Source: an uncultured Pirellulaceae bacterium
GTDB taxonomy: Bacteria; Planctomycetota; Planctomycetia; Pirellulales; Pirellulaceae
DNA length: 61,572 nucleotides
Assembly (NCBI GenBank): GCA_937967505.1
Contig: CALCJM010000027.1
Location: forward strand, 1-61,572
Direction of reading: 5' to 3'
Positions 18,723 to 28,664 of this stretch are shown in pieces; position 1 is the stretch's first letter; every line of letters begins with the position of its first letter. Made by a program: the position numbers and the translations under genes. Below the pieces are notes generated by a model. That model saw only the letters and a list, made by a program, of their open reading frames with translations. It was not told where the DNA came from and searched no databases.

Positions 18723-19202
18723 CTAATTGCTGGTCAGTTGAAATTTGGGGTAGAGCACGCCTTCCGGTCGCTTCACTTCGTATACCAGTTCTGATTCCAG
18801 ATTGTATCCTGCCGGAACTGTTACCCCGGTTTCCCCCGCAGCCTTCGGTTCGTTCCACAGCCCGATCATCGCATTCCCCGGAACAGCTTCCGAATCGGCG
18901 ATCACCGAATCGGGCTTAAAAATCAATACCCGATACTGCCCCAGCAATACCCCTTTTTGATCTTCAGAACTCAGTTCAAATCGTCCGGTTTTGTCCGTTT
19001 TACCAAACGCCAGCGGCAAAATCAGCCCATCGTCGTCGCGAAATCTCATTGGCACAAAGACCACAAATGCGTCGGTGAGGACTTGGCGATCCAGTGTCAC
19101 TTCGCCAATAATTTCCACCACCGGGTCGCCGATCCACGCCCCGCAGCCCCCCAAAAACAAACAGCCGAACGCGACCATCACGCCACCCAACCACCGTCGC
19201 AC
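18723..19202 (-). CDS. Lipoprotein with transthyretin/carboxypeptidase-regulatory-like domain
   Basis: 159 residues if started at GTG 19202, which gives a textbook lipoprotein signal: MRRWLGGVMVAFGCLFLGGC, with the lipobox Cys at residue 20. The longer frame to 19286 would overlap cstA and adds a Thr/Gln-rich repeat-like leader. After the Cys comes a beta-sandwich-like domain (VEIIGEVTLDRQVLTDAFVV, DKTGRFELSS, GQYRVLIFKP), the pattern of small planctomycete carboxypeptidase-regulatory-like lipoproteins. Role unknown. It follows cstA on the same strand. Confidence 0.7.
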   Translation of the reverse strand: MRRWLGGVMVAFGCLFLGGCGAWIGDPVVEIIGEVTLDRQVLTDAFVVFVPMRFRDDDGLILPLAFGKTDKTGRFELSSEDQKGVLLGQYRVLIFKPDSVIADSEAVPGNAMIGLWNEPKAAGETGVTVPAGYNLESELVYEVKRPEGVLYPKFQLTSN

Positions 19203-19279
19203 ATTTCTTTGCCCAGTTCGCGTGCTTTGCGTATTTTGCGTGCTTTCGGTGTTCCGCTCGCTGCGATTTGGCTGTACTC

Positions 19280-21205
19280 CTAACACGACCGACCGCCTTC
19301 GCGTTGTACCGCGCGCTCTAAACGCTCACTGCTGGCCGGCGCTTCCAGAACGCCTTTGGCCTTTGACCAGGCCAACACACCCTCGGTGACCATCCAGCCT
19401 TCGATGCCCAACGTGATCAAACCAATAATGGCCAGTAACGGTTTGGACGAAAAATTTGATACCCACCCATGTTCGGGGTGAAACAACTGCCAGCCCAATG
19501 CCAGCGCCGGCATCACCACCATGAATGCCATTGGGATCGCGACGAACCAAACCGGTTTCGAGCGCCGCCAGAGGTAGAACAAAATGACCATAAATGCCAA
19601 CCCGGCCAGTAATTGGTTCGTTGCGCCAAACAAAGGCCACAGCATGATCCCGCCAGCACCTCGTAACCCGTCGGAATTGGGCTGCATCGCGATCAATCCT
19701 CCCAATACTACCGCGATTAATGTAGCAACATAGCGATTGGTCAGCGGCGGGAAACGAATTGATGTTCCAATTTCCTGAATCACATAACGTTGCAAACGCG
19801 TTGCCGAATCGAGCGTGGTGGCTGCAAAACTGGCCACCAGCACTGCGATGATCCCCACCGCCATTTTTCCGGGAATGCCAATCTGCTTCAAAAAGTTACC
19901 ACCGCCATCAATGAATGCACCGACCAGTTGCGGAAGCTTAAATTCTTTCCACTTTTTGCCACTGCCGTAGCGCGCTTCCCACGCTTGACGCTGTGGGGAA
20001 AGCTGCGGAATAGAGGTCCCGGTTACGTCTGCTGAAACAGCTGAAATGGTTGAAACAGATGCCGTAGTGGCGATGGCACCCGTGAGCGGTCCCGCGTCCC
20101 CATCAGTCGTAATGCCACTCATTCCGACACCGGCACAACACGCAAGAATCACAACCACAGCCAGTGCGCCTTCGAGCAACATGCTGCCATACCCAACTGC
20201 GATGGCATCGGATTCTTTGGCCAGTTGTTTGCTGCTGGTGCCACTGCTGACCAAACAGTGAAATCCACTGATCGCACCACAAGCAATCGTGATAAACAAA
20301 AACGGCATCACCGGCGGCGCATCGGCCGGTGGCGCACTGACAATCGCGGGAGTCGATGCCAGCAAATCTGCCGCACCAGTCAGGCATGAAACCACCAGCC
20401 CCACCACCAGCAAGGTCAGCGCCAGCATTAGCTGATGACTGTTCACGTAATCCCGAGGTTGCAGCAGCAGCCACACGGGCAACACCGAAGCGATCGCACA
20501 ATAGATCAGCAATATCGCGGTCCAGACCGTCAAAGGGTTGATCCAGTTGGCGTCTACGTTTTCAAATTGAAGCTGAATCGGGAAGTGATAGGCCCCCAGA
20601 TAGACGCAGAAGTAAATCATGGCCAACGACACCAAAGACATCGTCAGCAGCCGACGGCTACCGCGTTTGACCATGATCCCAATCATGACCGCAAACGGCA
20701 GCGAGATCCAAACCGGTAACACGGATTCCGGGTAGTGTTTGAAGATGGTTGCAATCACCAATCCAAAAATCCCCAGCACCACCGTCAACGAGAAGAACAG
20801 CGTGATCAGAAACAGCATCTTTGCGCGCGGTGAAATCATTCGGCCCGCGATCTGCCCCACCGACTGACCTTCGTTCCGCAACGACACCACCAACGAACCA
20901 AAATCATGAACGGCACCCACGAATATGCTGCCAAACACGACCCACAATAGCGCAGGCAACCACCCCCAAAACACCGCGATAGCAGGACCTACGATTGGGC
21001 CGGTGCCGGCGATACTGGTGAAGTGATGCCCAAACACGATCGAGCATTGAGTCGGGACAAAGTCGATGTTGTCTTCAAATTCCTGGCTCGGGACCGGACG
21101 ACTGTCATCCAGTTCAAAGATTTTGTTGCCCAACCACGCACCGTACGTTCGGTACGCAATGATGAAACCAACAAACGAAGCAAATGCGATCAGTAACGTG
21201 GTCAT
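19280..21205 (-). CDS. cstA: Carbon starvation protein CstA (peptide/pyruvate transporter family)
   Basis: 641 residues with about 16 membrane helices. Family landmarks are FVPTQCSIVFGHHFTSIAGT near residue 50-69, GPIVGPAIAVFWGWLPALLW, then ISGFHCLVSSGTSSKQ and ATTLDSATRLQRYVIQE in the second half. Characterised CstA proteins import peptides or pyruvate at the inner membrane under carbon limitation. The divergent neighbour is the TPR-CHAT gene, with 286 bp between starts. Confidence 0.94.
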   Translation of the reverse strand: MTTLLIAFASFVGFIIAYRTYGAWLGNKIFELDDSRPVPSQEFEDNIDFVPTQCSIVFGHHFTSIAGTGPIVGPAIAVFWGWLPALLWVVFGSIFVGAVHDFGSLVVSLRNEGQSVGQIAGRMISPRAKMLFLITLFFSLTVVLGIFGLVIATIFKHYPESVLPVWISLPFAVMIGIMVKRGSRRLLTMSLVSLAMIYFCVYLGAYHFPIQLQFENVDANWINPLTVWTAILLIYCAIASVLPVWLLLQPRDYVNSHQLMLALTLLVVGLVVSCLTGAADLLASTPAIVSAPPADAPPVMPFLFITIACGAISGFHCLVSSGTSSKQLAKESDAIAVGYGSMLLEGALAVVVILACCAGVGMSGITTDGDAGPLTGAIATTASVSTISAVSADVTGTSIPQLSPQRQAWEARYGSGKKWKEFKLPQLVGAFIDGGGNFLKQIGIPGKMAVGIIAVLVASFAATTLDSATRLQRYVIQEIGTSIRFPPLTNRYVATLIAVVLGGLIAMQPNSDGLRGAGGIMLWPLFGATNQLLAGLAFMVILFYLWRRSKPVWFVAIPMAFMVVMPALALGWQLFHPEHGWVSNFSSKPLLAIIGLITLGIEGWMVTEGVLAWSKAKGVLEAPASSERLERAVQREGGRSC

Positions 21206-21491
21206 GGAAAGTGCAGCGCCAGGGCAATAGCGTGATGGAGAGCCAAGTGTTTATGGTTCTTCCCGGATTTTGGTGGTAAGCGGGAAGCCGTAGTGGGATT
21301 CGCAGGAAATGGTAAACTTGTGGCCAACCAGGAGCCAGAAAATTTCTAGGGAAAACCGAATTTATAAAACTATCATAACACACCGGAAAGTGGTTCGTCG
21401 AGCCTGTGCCGGCGATCAGCCAGCGGTCAAATAGGCGCGGTTGAACAGACTCCATTAGAGTCATCTTCATGCGAACGATCGAAAGACTACA

Positions 21492-24056
21492 GTGATTCAT
21501 AAAACCGCCTCGCCTGTTACCCTGTATGCCGCCACATTGCTTACGCTGGCCATTGCGCTTCCTTGCGCCGCCCAGAATCAGGATCCTGCCCAAGGCATCG
21601 AAAACGCCATCGCGATGCTGAACAACTCCGGACAGGCGGAACCAAGAACGATGGCGGCAATGTATTCCTCAGCCGCGCAACTACACCTCCAGTCCGGAAA
21701 TGTCGATCGCGCACTTGAGCGTGTCAAGCAGGCACTCAAGATCTGCCGCCAGAACTCGTTCCCCAATGTGACCCAGTCAACGATGTTGATCGCGGGAAAT
21801 ATTATCGGCAAAGCGGATGACGAAGCGGCATCCCGATTCTTGACAGAGCAGATTGATGCTCCTGATGCCACCGAGGAATTTAGAAAGTCTGCCCTGAAGA
21901 TCCTCGGGCAGCAGTTGATTACCAGCGGTAACCTGGTCAGTGCGCTGCGGATTCAAAACCAACGCCTGAAGATCATTCAAAAGGATGCCCCCGGAACGGT
22001 TGCTGAAGCACAGGCATTGCTGGACTTTGGACGTAACTGCATGACAGCGCGGATATTCGACCTGGCGATGCCGACACTCCAAAAGGCAAAAGCTCTTTCC
22101 AAAAAGCTTAACCAGCCTGAATTAGTAGCGCAGGTCTCTTTCACCGTTGGCGCAGCGCTGTTGGGAGAAGGCCAGGCAACACAGGCCGAAAACGTCCTGA
22201 TGACTCAGCTGGAAGAGTCGCCGCACGAGCGACTGCTGACCCCCGGTATCAGGATCGTGCTGGCGAGGACGCAGGTCACTTTGGGAAAATTCGATGCCGC
22301 CCGCAAAACGCTGGCTCGACTGGCCAAGGATTTTGCTGGCACGCCACAGGCTGCCGTCGGTCAGGCGATGCTGCCCATTATCGATTTTGCGGAGACCGTT
22401 GGTAAACAGAACGACAATTCATCGATTGACGCTGCTGTCCAGAAACTGACTGACGCACGTTTGCTGGCGATTGAGGCCAAACGTCAATCGCTGGCACAGG
22501 GATCCAATGAGGACATGCGAAAGCTATTCACGCTGCCCGACACCCTGGCAGTGGCCAGCTATCAAATGCTGCTGGGGCAATCCGGGAAGGCTGGACGTGC
22601 GTTGAAGGCGGTCGAAGAAGCGATCGAGGTTCAGGCCGGCGGCTATCGCCATGCGGTTCAAGCCGGAGCAATGAACAGCGATGAGGCCAATGTGTTGTTG
22701 GCGGACCAGCGCACAGCAGTATCCGAACTCAAACAACAGGCTCTGGTTTCCGCCGGCAAGGTTAACCTGGCGCTGGAGGAAGCCGAGCGATTTCGCGGTC
22801 AGGCGCAGGCGGAATTGATGCGGCGAAAGCTGTACGCAGATCCGGAAATCCGCGCCAATGACGCCAACGATGTCAACCGCGGGAACACTCAGGCAATGAC
22901 TGTCCAACAAATGACTGAGATCGCGTCTCGACAAAAAACAACATTGGTGTTTTACTCGTTGGTGCATCAACTGGACCCGGAGACCCGATCCTATTTTTCC
23001 ATCAAAAGTCGATGGGCCAACCCCAACGCGATTTATATTTGGGTGATTGCGCCCGATGGAGCCGTTGACTTTCAACAAGTGCCATTGAATCAGAGCCTTT
23101 TCCAGTTGGTTGATTTGGCGCGACGCGGTTTGGTGGATGGAGAGGATACGCGCGACGATGATGCGGACGGCGGATCTGCCCGATCTGGCAAAGCGCTGGC
23201 GGAGCTGCACCAGTTGTTGATCAAGCCTATTGCTGACCGGTTGCCGCAGTCCCCACAAGATCATGTCACTTTTGTACCTCAGGGGGTGTTGTTTCTGGTA
23301 CCCTTTGCGGCGCTCCCTGACACCAATGGCGAGCCATTGATCGTACGGCATACGATTTCGACGGTGCCATCGATTGAAATTTTGGCGTTGGCCGAACGTC
23401 AGCATGTGGTCTCAGCAAGAACAAATCGCCAAGACGTTTTAATTGTTGGAGATCCGGCGATGCCTCCATACCAAAGCCGCCCCGATCGTGACGCGCAGCC
23501 ATTGAGCCAATTAAAAGGGGCTCGAGCTGAAGCACTGTACTTGGGGAAGTTGCTTAAGGTTCAACCTTTGATTGGCAAGGAAGCAACGGAAACGGCCGTG
23601 GTCGCACGGATGCAAAACGCCCGGATCATCCATTTGGCCACCCATGGGTTACTCGAGTCCGAAAACTTGTATGCGCGCAGTTACCTTTCGGCGATCGCAT
23701 TGAGCCCGTCTGGGGACGAGGACGGTTTCCTGACGGTGCGTGAGACGATGCGTATGAAGCTGAACGCGGAACTTGCCGTGTTGAGTGCCTGTGATACCGG
23801 ACGTGGCCGGATTTCCGGAGATGGGGTGATTGGTTTATCACGCGGTTATATTACTGCGGGTGTGCCAGCGATCGTGGTGTCGCTCTGGCCCGTCAGTGAT
23901 CAGGCAACCATGCACTTAATGGCGTCCTTTTATCAGGAACTGTTGACCGGGGCGGACAAGGCCGCTGCGCTGCGTAGTGCGATGTTGACGACGCGCAAGA
24001 AATTTCCCAAAGCCAATGCTTGGGCACCGTTTACGATTTACGGGTATGCGAAATAA
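21492..24056 (+). CDS. Secreted TPR-CHAT caspase-like protein
   Basis: 854 residues from a GTG at 21492. A signal peptide (VTLYAATLLTLAIALPCAAQ, about 9-28) implies export. Residues ~35-480 are helical repeats of TPR type (AAQLHLQSGNVDRALERVKQ, LRIQNQRLKIIQKDA and similar). The C-terminal ~330 residues are a CHAT domain, a caspase-related peptidase fold: HLATHG at 714-719 with the catalytic His718, and SACDTG at 765-770 with the catalytic Cys767. GVPAIVVSLWPVSDQAT is the usual CHAT C-terminal motif. Both catalytic residues are present. Substrate unknown; TPRs may bind partners. Confidence 0.9.
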   Translation: MIHKTASPVTLYAATLLTLAIALPCAAQNQDPAQGIENAIAMLNNSGQAEPRTMAAMYSSAAQLHLQSGNVDRALERVKQALKICRQNSFPNVTQSTMLIAGNIIGKADDEAASRFLTEQIDAPDATEEFRKSALKILGQQLITSGNLVSALRIQNQRLKIIQKDAPGTVAEAQALLDFGRNCMTARIFDLAMPTLQKAKALSKKLNQPELVAQVSFTVGAALLGEGQATQAENVLMTQLEESPHERLLTPGIRIVLARTQVTLGKFDAARKTLARLAKDFAGTPQAAVGQAMLPIIDFAETVGKQNDNSSIDAAVQKLTDARLLAIEAKRQSLAQGSNEDMRKLFTLPDTLAVASYQMLLGQSGKAGRALKAVEEAIEVQAGGYRHAVQAGAMNSDEANVLLADQRTAVSELKQQALVSAGKVNLALEEAERFRGQAQAELMRRKLYADPEIRANDANDVNRGNTQAMTVQQMTEIASRQKTTLVFYSLVHQLDPETRSYFSIKSRWANPNAIYIWVIAPDGAVDFQQVPLNQSLFQLVDLARRGLVDGEDTRDDDADGGSARSGKALAELHQLLIKPIADRLPQSPQDHVTFVPQGVLFLVPFAALPDTNGEPLIVRHTISTVPSIEILALAERQHVVSARTNRQDVLIVGDPAMPPYQSRPDRDAQPLSQLKGARAEALYLGKLLKVQPLIGKEATETAVVARMQNARIIHLATHGLLESENLYARSYLSAIALSPSGDEDGFLTVRETMRMKLNAELAVLSACDTGRGRISGDGVIGLSRGYITAGVPAIVVSLWPVSDQATMHLMASFYQELLTGADKAAALRSAMLTTRKKFPKANAWAPFTIYGYAK

Positions 24057-24202
24057 ATGCGCGATCGGTGGGGTGGGCTGATCCCGCTTCGCTTGTCTGA
24101 CTTGTGCGTCTGCGATTCAGGCGTCACCTTGGGGATCCCGATAACGTCGCAATGTGCTGCAAGCCGTCTGCCAGAGTCAGGGGGGACAAGTATGAGGTGC
24201 CA

Positions 24203-25054
24203 TCAATTGAAGACGATTGTCTTGTTGTCGTAGGTGATCGTTTTGTGCTGTAGCGCCTTTTCTAAGGCCGTCGCGAATACTTTCTTTTCGACATCGCGTC
24301 CGATGCGTTTCATGTGTTCTACTGAATCGCCCGGTTGAACTCTGACCACATCCTGTTCGATGATCGGTCCTTGATCGAGCGCCGGAATCACATAGTGTGA
24401 TGTGGCTCCGATCAGTTTCACACCGCGCTCATAGGCCAATTCATATGGCTTGGCACCGACAAAACTGGGGAGGAACGAGTGATGAATGTTGACGATTGGG
24501 CAGCCTGCCCGCGCAATGAAATCTTTGGTCAGAATCTTCATGTACCGCGCCAATCCGATCAGGTCCGGGGCGTGTTGTTGAATGATCTTCAGTTGTTCCT
24601 CTTCGTGGCGAGCCGGATCCTTCCAAGTTTTGACATAGTAGAAAGGGATATCGTACCGATTGGCGTATTTTTCGATCGACGGACTATTGGCGATCAGAAA
24701 GCAGATTTCGGTATTGGGGTAATCGCCCGCCTCACATTTATTGACGGCCTCAATTAGCGTGTGTGGCTCTTTGGAGGAAAACAGCCCCAGTTTTTGGGGT
24801 TGGTCAAAAAAGTGGACACGAAACGACGCGTTTTCAAACAAATCGGCCACTGGTTGAAATCGCCTGGAAAAACTCTGGCCGTCCTGCCACGGATGGGCCT
24901 CCTGCCACTCCAGACGTGTGAAAAAATGAGCGGCGTCGGTGTATTCCTCAAACCGTGAAATTGACACTCCGTGGTCTTTGAAAAACTCAACCAGCGAAGC
25001 GATAATGCCCACTTGGTCAAGGCACTGAAAAAGGAGGCAGGAGGAACGTTCCAT
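24203..25054 (-). CDS. purU: Formyltetrahydrofolate deformylase
   Basis: PurU hydrolyses 10-formyl-tetrahydrofolate to formate and tetrahydrofolate, balancing the one-carbon pool and supplying formate to purine synthesis. From the ATG at 25054 it has 283 residues, the usual size; the frame extends to 25105. An N-terminal ACT domain (SSCLLFQCLDQVGIIASLVE) is followed by the formyltransferase-fold domain with catalytic Asn189 and His191 in VNIHHSFLPSF and Asp227 in ALDQGPII. GATSHYV is also conserved. Confidence 0.95.
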   Translation of the reverse strand: MERSSCLLFQCLDQVGIIASLVEFFKDHGVSISRFEEYTDAAHFFTRLEWQEAHPWQDGQSFSRRFQPVADLFENASFRVHFFDQPQKLGLFSSKEPHTLIEAVNKCEAGDYPNTEICFLIANSPSIEKYANRYDIPFYYVKTWKDPARHEEEQLKIIQQHAPDLIGLARYMKILTKDFIARAGCPIVNIHHSFLPSFVGAKPYELAYERGVKLIGATSHYVIPALDQGPIIEQDVVRVQPGDSVEHMKRIGRDVEKKVFATALEKALQHKTITYDNKTIVFN

Positions 25055-25268
25055 AGGATAGACGGAGATTGGTTTGTTTAAGGACAAAAAATGTATGCCC
25101 GGCATGGGCAGGACAACAGTAACGACTTCGATGACCGAAAAGGTTGCAGAAAACTAACGATCGTTCGTCCACATTGTAATCGCCGCTGGCTGATTTTTGT
25201 TCGCGCGTGTGTAGAAATACAGAAAGACATACTGCCTGTTGAATGAATCGACCACGTGCCAACTTGAC

Positions 25269-26414
25269 TTACGCAGCGCGCCTGATGCCGGGTTGTCCGG
25301 TTAACATGCGATAGACTTCTTCAACTTGGTCGGTCAACAGGTGGGGATCAAATTGGCGAAACACAAACTGTTTCCCGTAGTGGCCCATGGCCTCCCGCCG
25401 ATCTGGATCACGCGACAGTTCAATGATTGCATCAGCCAATGCCTCTGGGTTTTTGGGAGGCACAACCAGCCCGCTTTTTTGATGTTGGACGATTTCCGGC
25501 AGACCGCCGGTGTCCGCAGCGACCACCGGTGTGCCGGCGGCCAATGATTCCAAAGCCACCAGTCCCAGTGGTTCCTCGATCGACGGAACCACAGTCAGCT
25601 CAAAAGCGGCCATGAAGTCCTGAACGTTGGTCCGCAGCCCGCACCACTTCACCCGACGGTACAACCCGTGTTTCAGCAAAATGGAACGCAGCTGTTTGAC
25701 ATAAGATTCTTCCCGGGCAAATCGTCCTACCAACGCTAGGCGAAAGTTCGGGATCTCGTCACATAGCCGTTGGATCGCCCGAAACAGGTAAAGATGGCCC
25801 TTCCTGGCGACCACCTCTCCCACTAAACCCACCAAAAAATCGTCCGGTGTGTTTTGCAAGTGCCTTGCGGCGATCCGTACATCTTGCGGAGTAATTGTAT
25901 TGAAGCGTTCGAGGTCGGTGAAACAGTAGATGGTCTTCATCTTCTGTGCGGAGACACGGTTGATCGTGCGCTGATAGCGGCTGGTGGCCTGAGAGTTGGC
26001 AATCACAAAATCATTGAATGTCCAGTGTAACTGAAACGATCGATTGTGTGCGGTGGCAATCACCGGGATGCCTGTGGCCATTTTCAACAACACACCAAAC
26101 GCGTGAGCACGACTCATATGCGAATGTAACAGGTCGAAACGTTGGGTTTTTGTCCAGTCACGCACTCTCCCGATTTCGCCGGGGGTGCGGTTCATTTCAC
26201 TGTGATAGATTTTCGCACCGGGAATATTCTGTCTTTCGATCCAGCCATTGGCGCGGCACAGAATCGTGACCTCATGCCCCCGGGCAATGAGGTGTTCAGA
26301 CAGAAATTTGCAGTACGTCAGCGCGCCGTTTATGTTTCTGCCGGAGATAAGTTGCAGGATTTTCACAGAGCGTTTACCGGAATCGAAGTGAAATGGTGTG
26401 CGGTATTTTGACAA
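25269..26414 (-). CDS. Glycosyltransferase family 4 (GT-B)
   Basis: 381 residues from TTG 26414, or 365 from a GTG at 26366, which would begin VKILQLISGR like many GT4 enzymes. The N-terminal domain contains RNINGALTYCKFLSEHL and HSHMSRAHAFG; the C-terminal nucleotide-sugar-binding domain has GLVGEVVARKGHLYLFRA, and the E-x7-E motif region PSIEEPLGLVALESLAAGTP. A retaining transfer of a sugar to a lipid-linked or surface glycan is likely. Substrate cannot be read from sequence. The flippase at 28665 and LysM gene nearby suggest a cell-surface theme. Confidence 0.88.
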   Translation of the reverse strand: MSKYRTPFHFDSGKRSVKILQLISGRNINGALTYCKFLSEHLIARGHEVTILCRANGWIERQNIPGAKIYHSEMNRTPGEIGRVRDWTKTQRFDLLHSHMSRAHAFGVLLKMATGIPVIATAHNRSFQLHWTFNDFVIANSQATSRYQRTINRVSAQKMKTIYCFTDLERFNTITPQDVRIAARHLQNTPDDFLVGLVGEVVARKGHLYLFRAIQRLCDEIPNFRLALVGRFAREESYVKQLRSILLKHGLYRRVKWCGLRTNVQDFMAAFELTVVPSIEEPLGLVALESLAAGTPVVAADTGGLPEIVQHQKSGLVVPPKNPEALADAIIELSRDPDRREAMGHYGKQFVFRQFDPHLLTDQVEEVYRMLTGQPGIRRAA

Positions 26415-26447
26415 CCATTCCGGATTGCGGCCATATCAATTTATGGA

Positions 26448-26969
26448 TCAAACCACGTTGATTTCTGCAAATGTCTTCATCAACAATGCGTGGGCGTCGG
26501 CCGAGATTCCTTCAGTTGTCGATTCACGCGGCCCGGCAACATTTAACAACTCGATTCCGAACTTGACCATCCAAGTGTGAATATTGCCCACCTGACCAGC
26601 CATCCAGGCGGCGGCGTCCCCGTCATCGTGATCGGCAGATTGCATTTCAGCGATGTCGATCGCAAGGCACGGACGATTGTGCCGGCGGGCGAAACTGGCC
26701 GTCAACGCTGTCCCGCGCGTCATGCTGTCACGGAACAGGATCAGCGTCCCCTGTGAATCAATGACATTCTTTTCCGTTCGCACGACGTAATTGGCCGAAC
26801 CTGTTTCAGTCAACTGATAGACCTTGGAGATGGGGCCATCTTCGGCACGTCGCCCGCGCGGGCACCAACCACCATGAGGAATCTCAAGGAAGATCGCCAC
26901 ATCCAAGGCCGCCCGATCGACGCCAGTTTGGCCACCAGAAACGATGCGGGCAATGGTTGGAGCAGGCAT
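26448..26969 (-). CDS. YpsA/molybdenum-carrier-like nucleotide-binding protein
   Basis: 173 residues with a Rossmann-like fold of the SLOG/DprA-LOG group. IVSGGQTGVDRAALDVAIF (about 8-26) is the glycine-rich phosphate-binding motif; GGWCPRGRRAEDGPI follows, typical of the putative molybdenum carrier family (Pfam 12694). GTLILFRDSMTRGTALT is the second half-site. The family probably binds a nucleotide-like or cofactor ligand; no clear pathway is indicated by its neighbours. Confidence 0.8.
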   Translation of the reverse strand: MPAPTIARIVSGGQTGVDRAALDVAIFLEIPHGGWCPRGRRAEDGPISKVYQLTETGSANYVVRTEKNVIDSQGTLILFRDSMTRGTALTASFARRHNRPCLAIDIAEMQSADHDDGDAAAWMAGQVGNIHTWMVKFGIELLNVAGPRESTTEGISADAHALLMKTFAEINVV

Positions 26970-26996
26970 GGAATATCAGCATGACGAAGGAGCAAA

Positions 26997-28343
26997 CTAT
27001 TCCGGCAATAGTAACTCAATTCCGCCCCCAAGGGGAGTCAGGTGGTTGGCCGTTTCCGGAACGCGATACCGATTCAGTTCATGAATCTCCAAATATCGGG
27101 ACGCTTGTCCCAGCCGCTGGCGGGCGATCCCAAATAGCGTGTCGCCGTCCCGGGTACGATAGAACCGACGATCGATTTCGGCGTCACGCAGTTCATCGGT
27201 TGGTGGCGCGCGTTCCCCTGTAGCAGGGCGCACGGTGTCAGACAGATCTGCCAGTGGGGGATCTGCCGGACAAAGGTCGGGCCACGCCTGTTTCAACTCC
27301 TCGATTGAAGCCATGTTTAGAACCGTACCGGTCGTCAAGGCATCCGATTGTGCAAATGTCTCGCGATTAAACGCATGCAGTGCCCGAAAATATCGTCCAT
27401 CGCCGTATTCGTTTAACGCAATCGTCCAAAGGCTGTCGCCGGCACGTGTGGCGTACGTGCGGTTGCCGTTGGTGGGTATGGGGTGCGAAGCGTTTCCTGC
27501 TGTTTGGCCGGTGATTCGTTGGGGCACCCGTTTTGTCGCTGGAGTCGCTGAAAAAATTTTGAGGGAAGACTCTCCCACCGATGTCGATCCAAGTGCCGTT
27601 TCCGGTTCCATTTTTCGCTCTACGCTCGGTTCCATTTTCGATTCCGAGTGAGGGGGGAATTCAACATCCGACGGCTTGGCATCTGGTTGCTTGGTTTCTG
27701 GCCAGGAGAGAGATTCGACGTGGGTGCCGGGAATAAGCTGGGTAACTTTTGTGGATGCCTTTTTCTTTGCCCGGGCGAGGAGCGGTTGGAACCCACTGTC
27801 TGGTTTACGGCTTGGTTTACGGCCAAAATTTGACTTGAGTACAGGCACAGATGGTTGGCGCTGCGGCACTTCAAAGGCGTGTTTCACTTCAGCCGCAGTG
27901 TTGGGAGCCGGCACAAACAGCGATCTGTCCAATTCGCCTGATGTTTTGAGGATGTTATCGGACGTTGTCACCGGTGGCATGTAAGTCGCTTGAGCAACTC
28001 CGTTGTCCGACGATTCAGGTGCCAATGGTTTCGGTACGGGTGATTCAGATGCGGTGGCAAATTGCTGTAATGCGGACCGCAATCCTCCCTTATGCGGGGC
28101 TCCAATGCGCGTTTCAAGCCTTCGGTCGGTCTGGTACACGCGTTGTGCTTGATAAGGAGCGCCCCCGATCGATTCCGCCACGGGGATATCGCGTGCGATC
28201 TGATCGTAGCGACTGCTGCGACCGGTCAGGCGATAAAACGCAACGTAAACCAATACGCACAACAGCAGCCCGATAACGATTAAGCCAAATTGGGCTTCGC
28301 GCATCAGTTGAGCGTTTGAATTGGGGCGAAATGGATCTTGCAT
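26997..28343 (-). CDS. Membrane-anchored LysM protein
   Basis: 448 residues from the ATG at 28343; the frame is open to 28490. A membrane anchor lies at about 20-40 (FGLIVIGLLLCVLVYVAFY). A long Pro/Ser/Lys-rich linker leads to two LysM domains: about 296-350 (YATRAGDSLWTIALNEYGDG) and about 393-448 (RTRDGDTLFGIARQRLG). LysM binds N-acetylglucosamine in peptidoglycan, so the protein likely spans from inner membrane to cell wall. This is relevant for planctomycetes, where peptidoglycan is thin. It could be structural or a scaffold. Confidence 0.85.
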   Translation of the reverse strand: MQDPFRPNSNAQLMREAQFGLIVIGLLLCVLVYVAFYRLTGRSSRYDQIARDIPVAESIGGAPYQAQRVYQTDRRLETRIGAPHKGGLRSALQQFATASESPVPKPLAPESSDNGVAQATYMPPVTTSDNILKTSGELDRSLFVPAPNTAAEVKHAFEVPQRQPSVPVLKSNFGRKPSRKPDSGFQPLLARAKKKASTKVTQLIPGTHVESLSWPETKQPDAKPSDVEFPPHSESKMEPSVERKMEPETALGSTSVGESSLKIFSATPATKRVPQRITGQTAGNASHPIPTNGNRTYATRAGDSLWTIALNEYGDGRYFRALHAFNRETFAQSDALTTGTVLNMASIEELKQAWPDLCPADPPLADLSDTVRPATGERAPPTDELRDAEIDRRFYRTRDGDTLFGIARQRLGQASRYLEIHELNRYRVPETANHLTPLGGGIELLLPE

Positions 28344-28664
28344 AATATATTGTTGATATGACGAATGCCTGCTCTGGAGCTTACATGGCTTTCGCCCGCA
28401 GAGAAATAGCGACTTTTCGCAGGGATAATTTAATTTACGGGCCGAAAGATTGGGGGCGAACGCAGAAAAGCCCGGACGATTACCCGTCATTGGGGCAGAT
28501 TGGTATGCCAGTGCTGGGGGCGCTTGCTAGCGGGTAGTTTCTTCAACCGAGCTGCAATAGAACTGTCGGCTGTATAGCGAGAGTAGCGAAAGTGGTGGGA
28601 TTGGTGCGTCGCACGGATCCCCTCAACAGCGGGAATAATCGTTACTGCGTCCTCCAAAATCAAA
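28344..28664. other. Divergent intergenic region
   Basis: 321 bp between the LysM gene (minus) and the flippase gene (plus). No gene recognised; it should contain both promoters. Confidence 0.5.

Noticed and set aside
18421..18858. 145-codon version of the small acidic protein
   Set aside because: The internal ATG at 18624 has a good GAGGAG site, and the upstream extension overlaps the lipoprotein gene and is not protein-like.
22524..23405. 293-codon open frame on the minus strand
   Set aside because: Antisense to the TPR-CHAT gene, whose sequence is clearly coding; low-complexity His/Gln/Arg-rich shadow.
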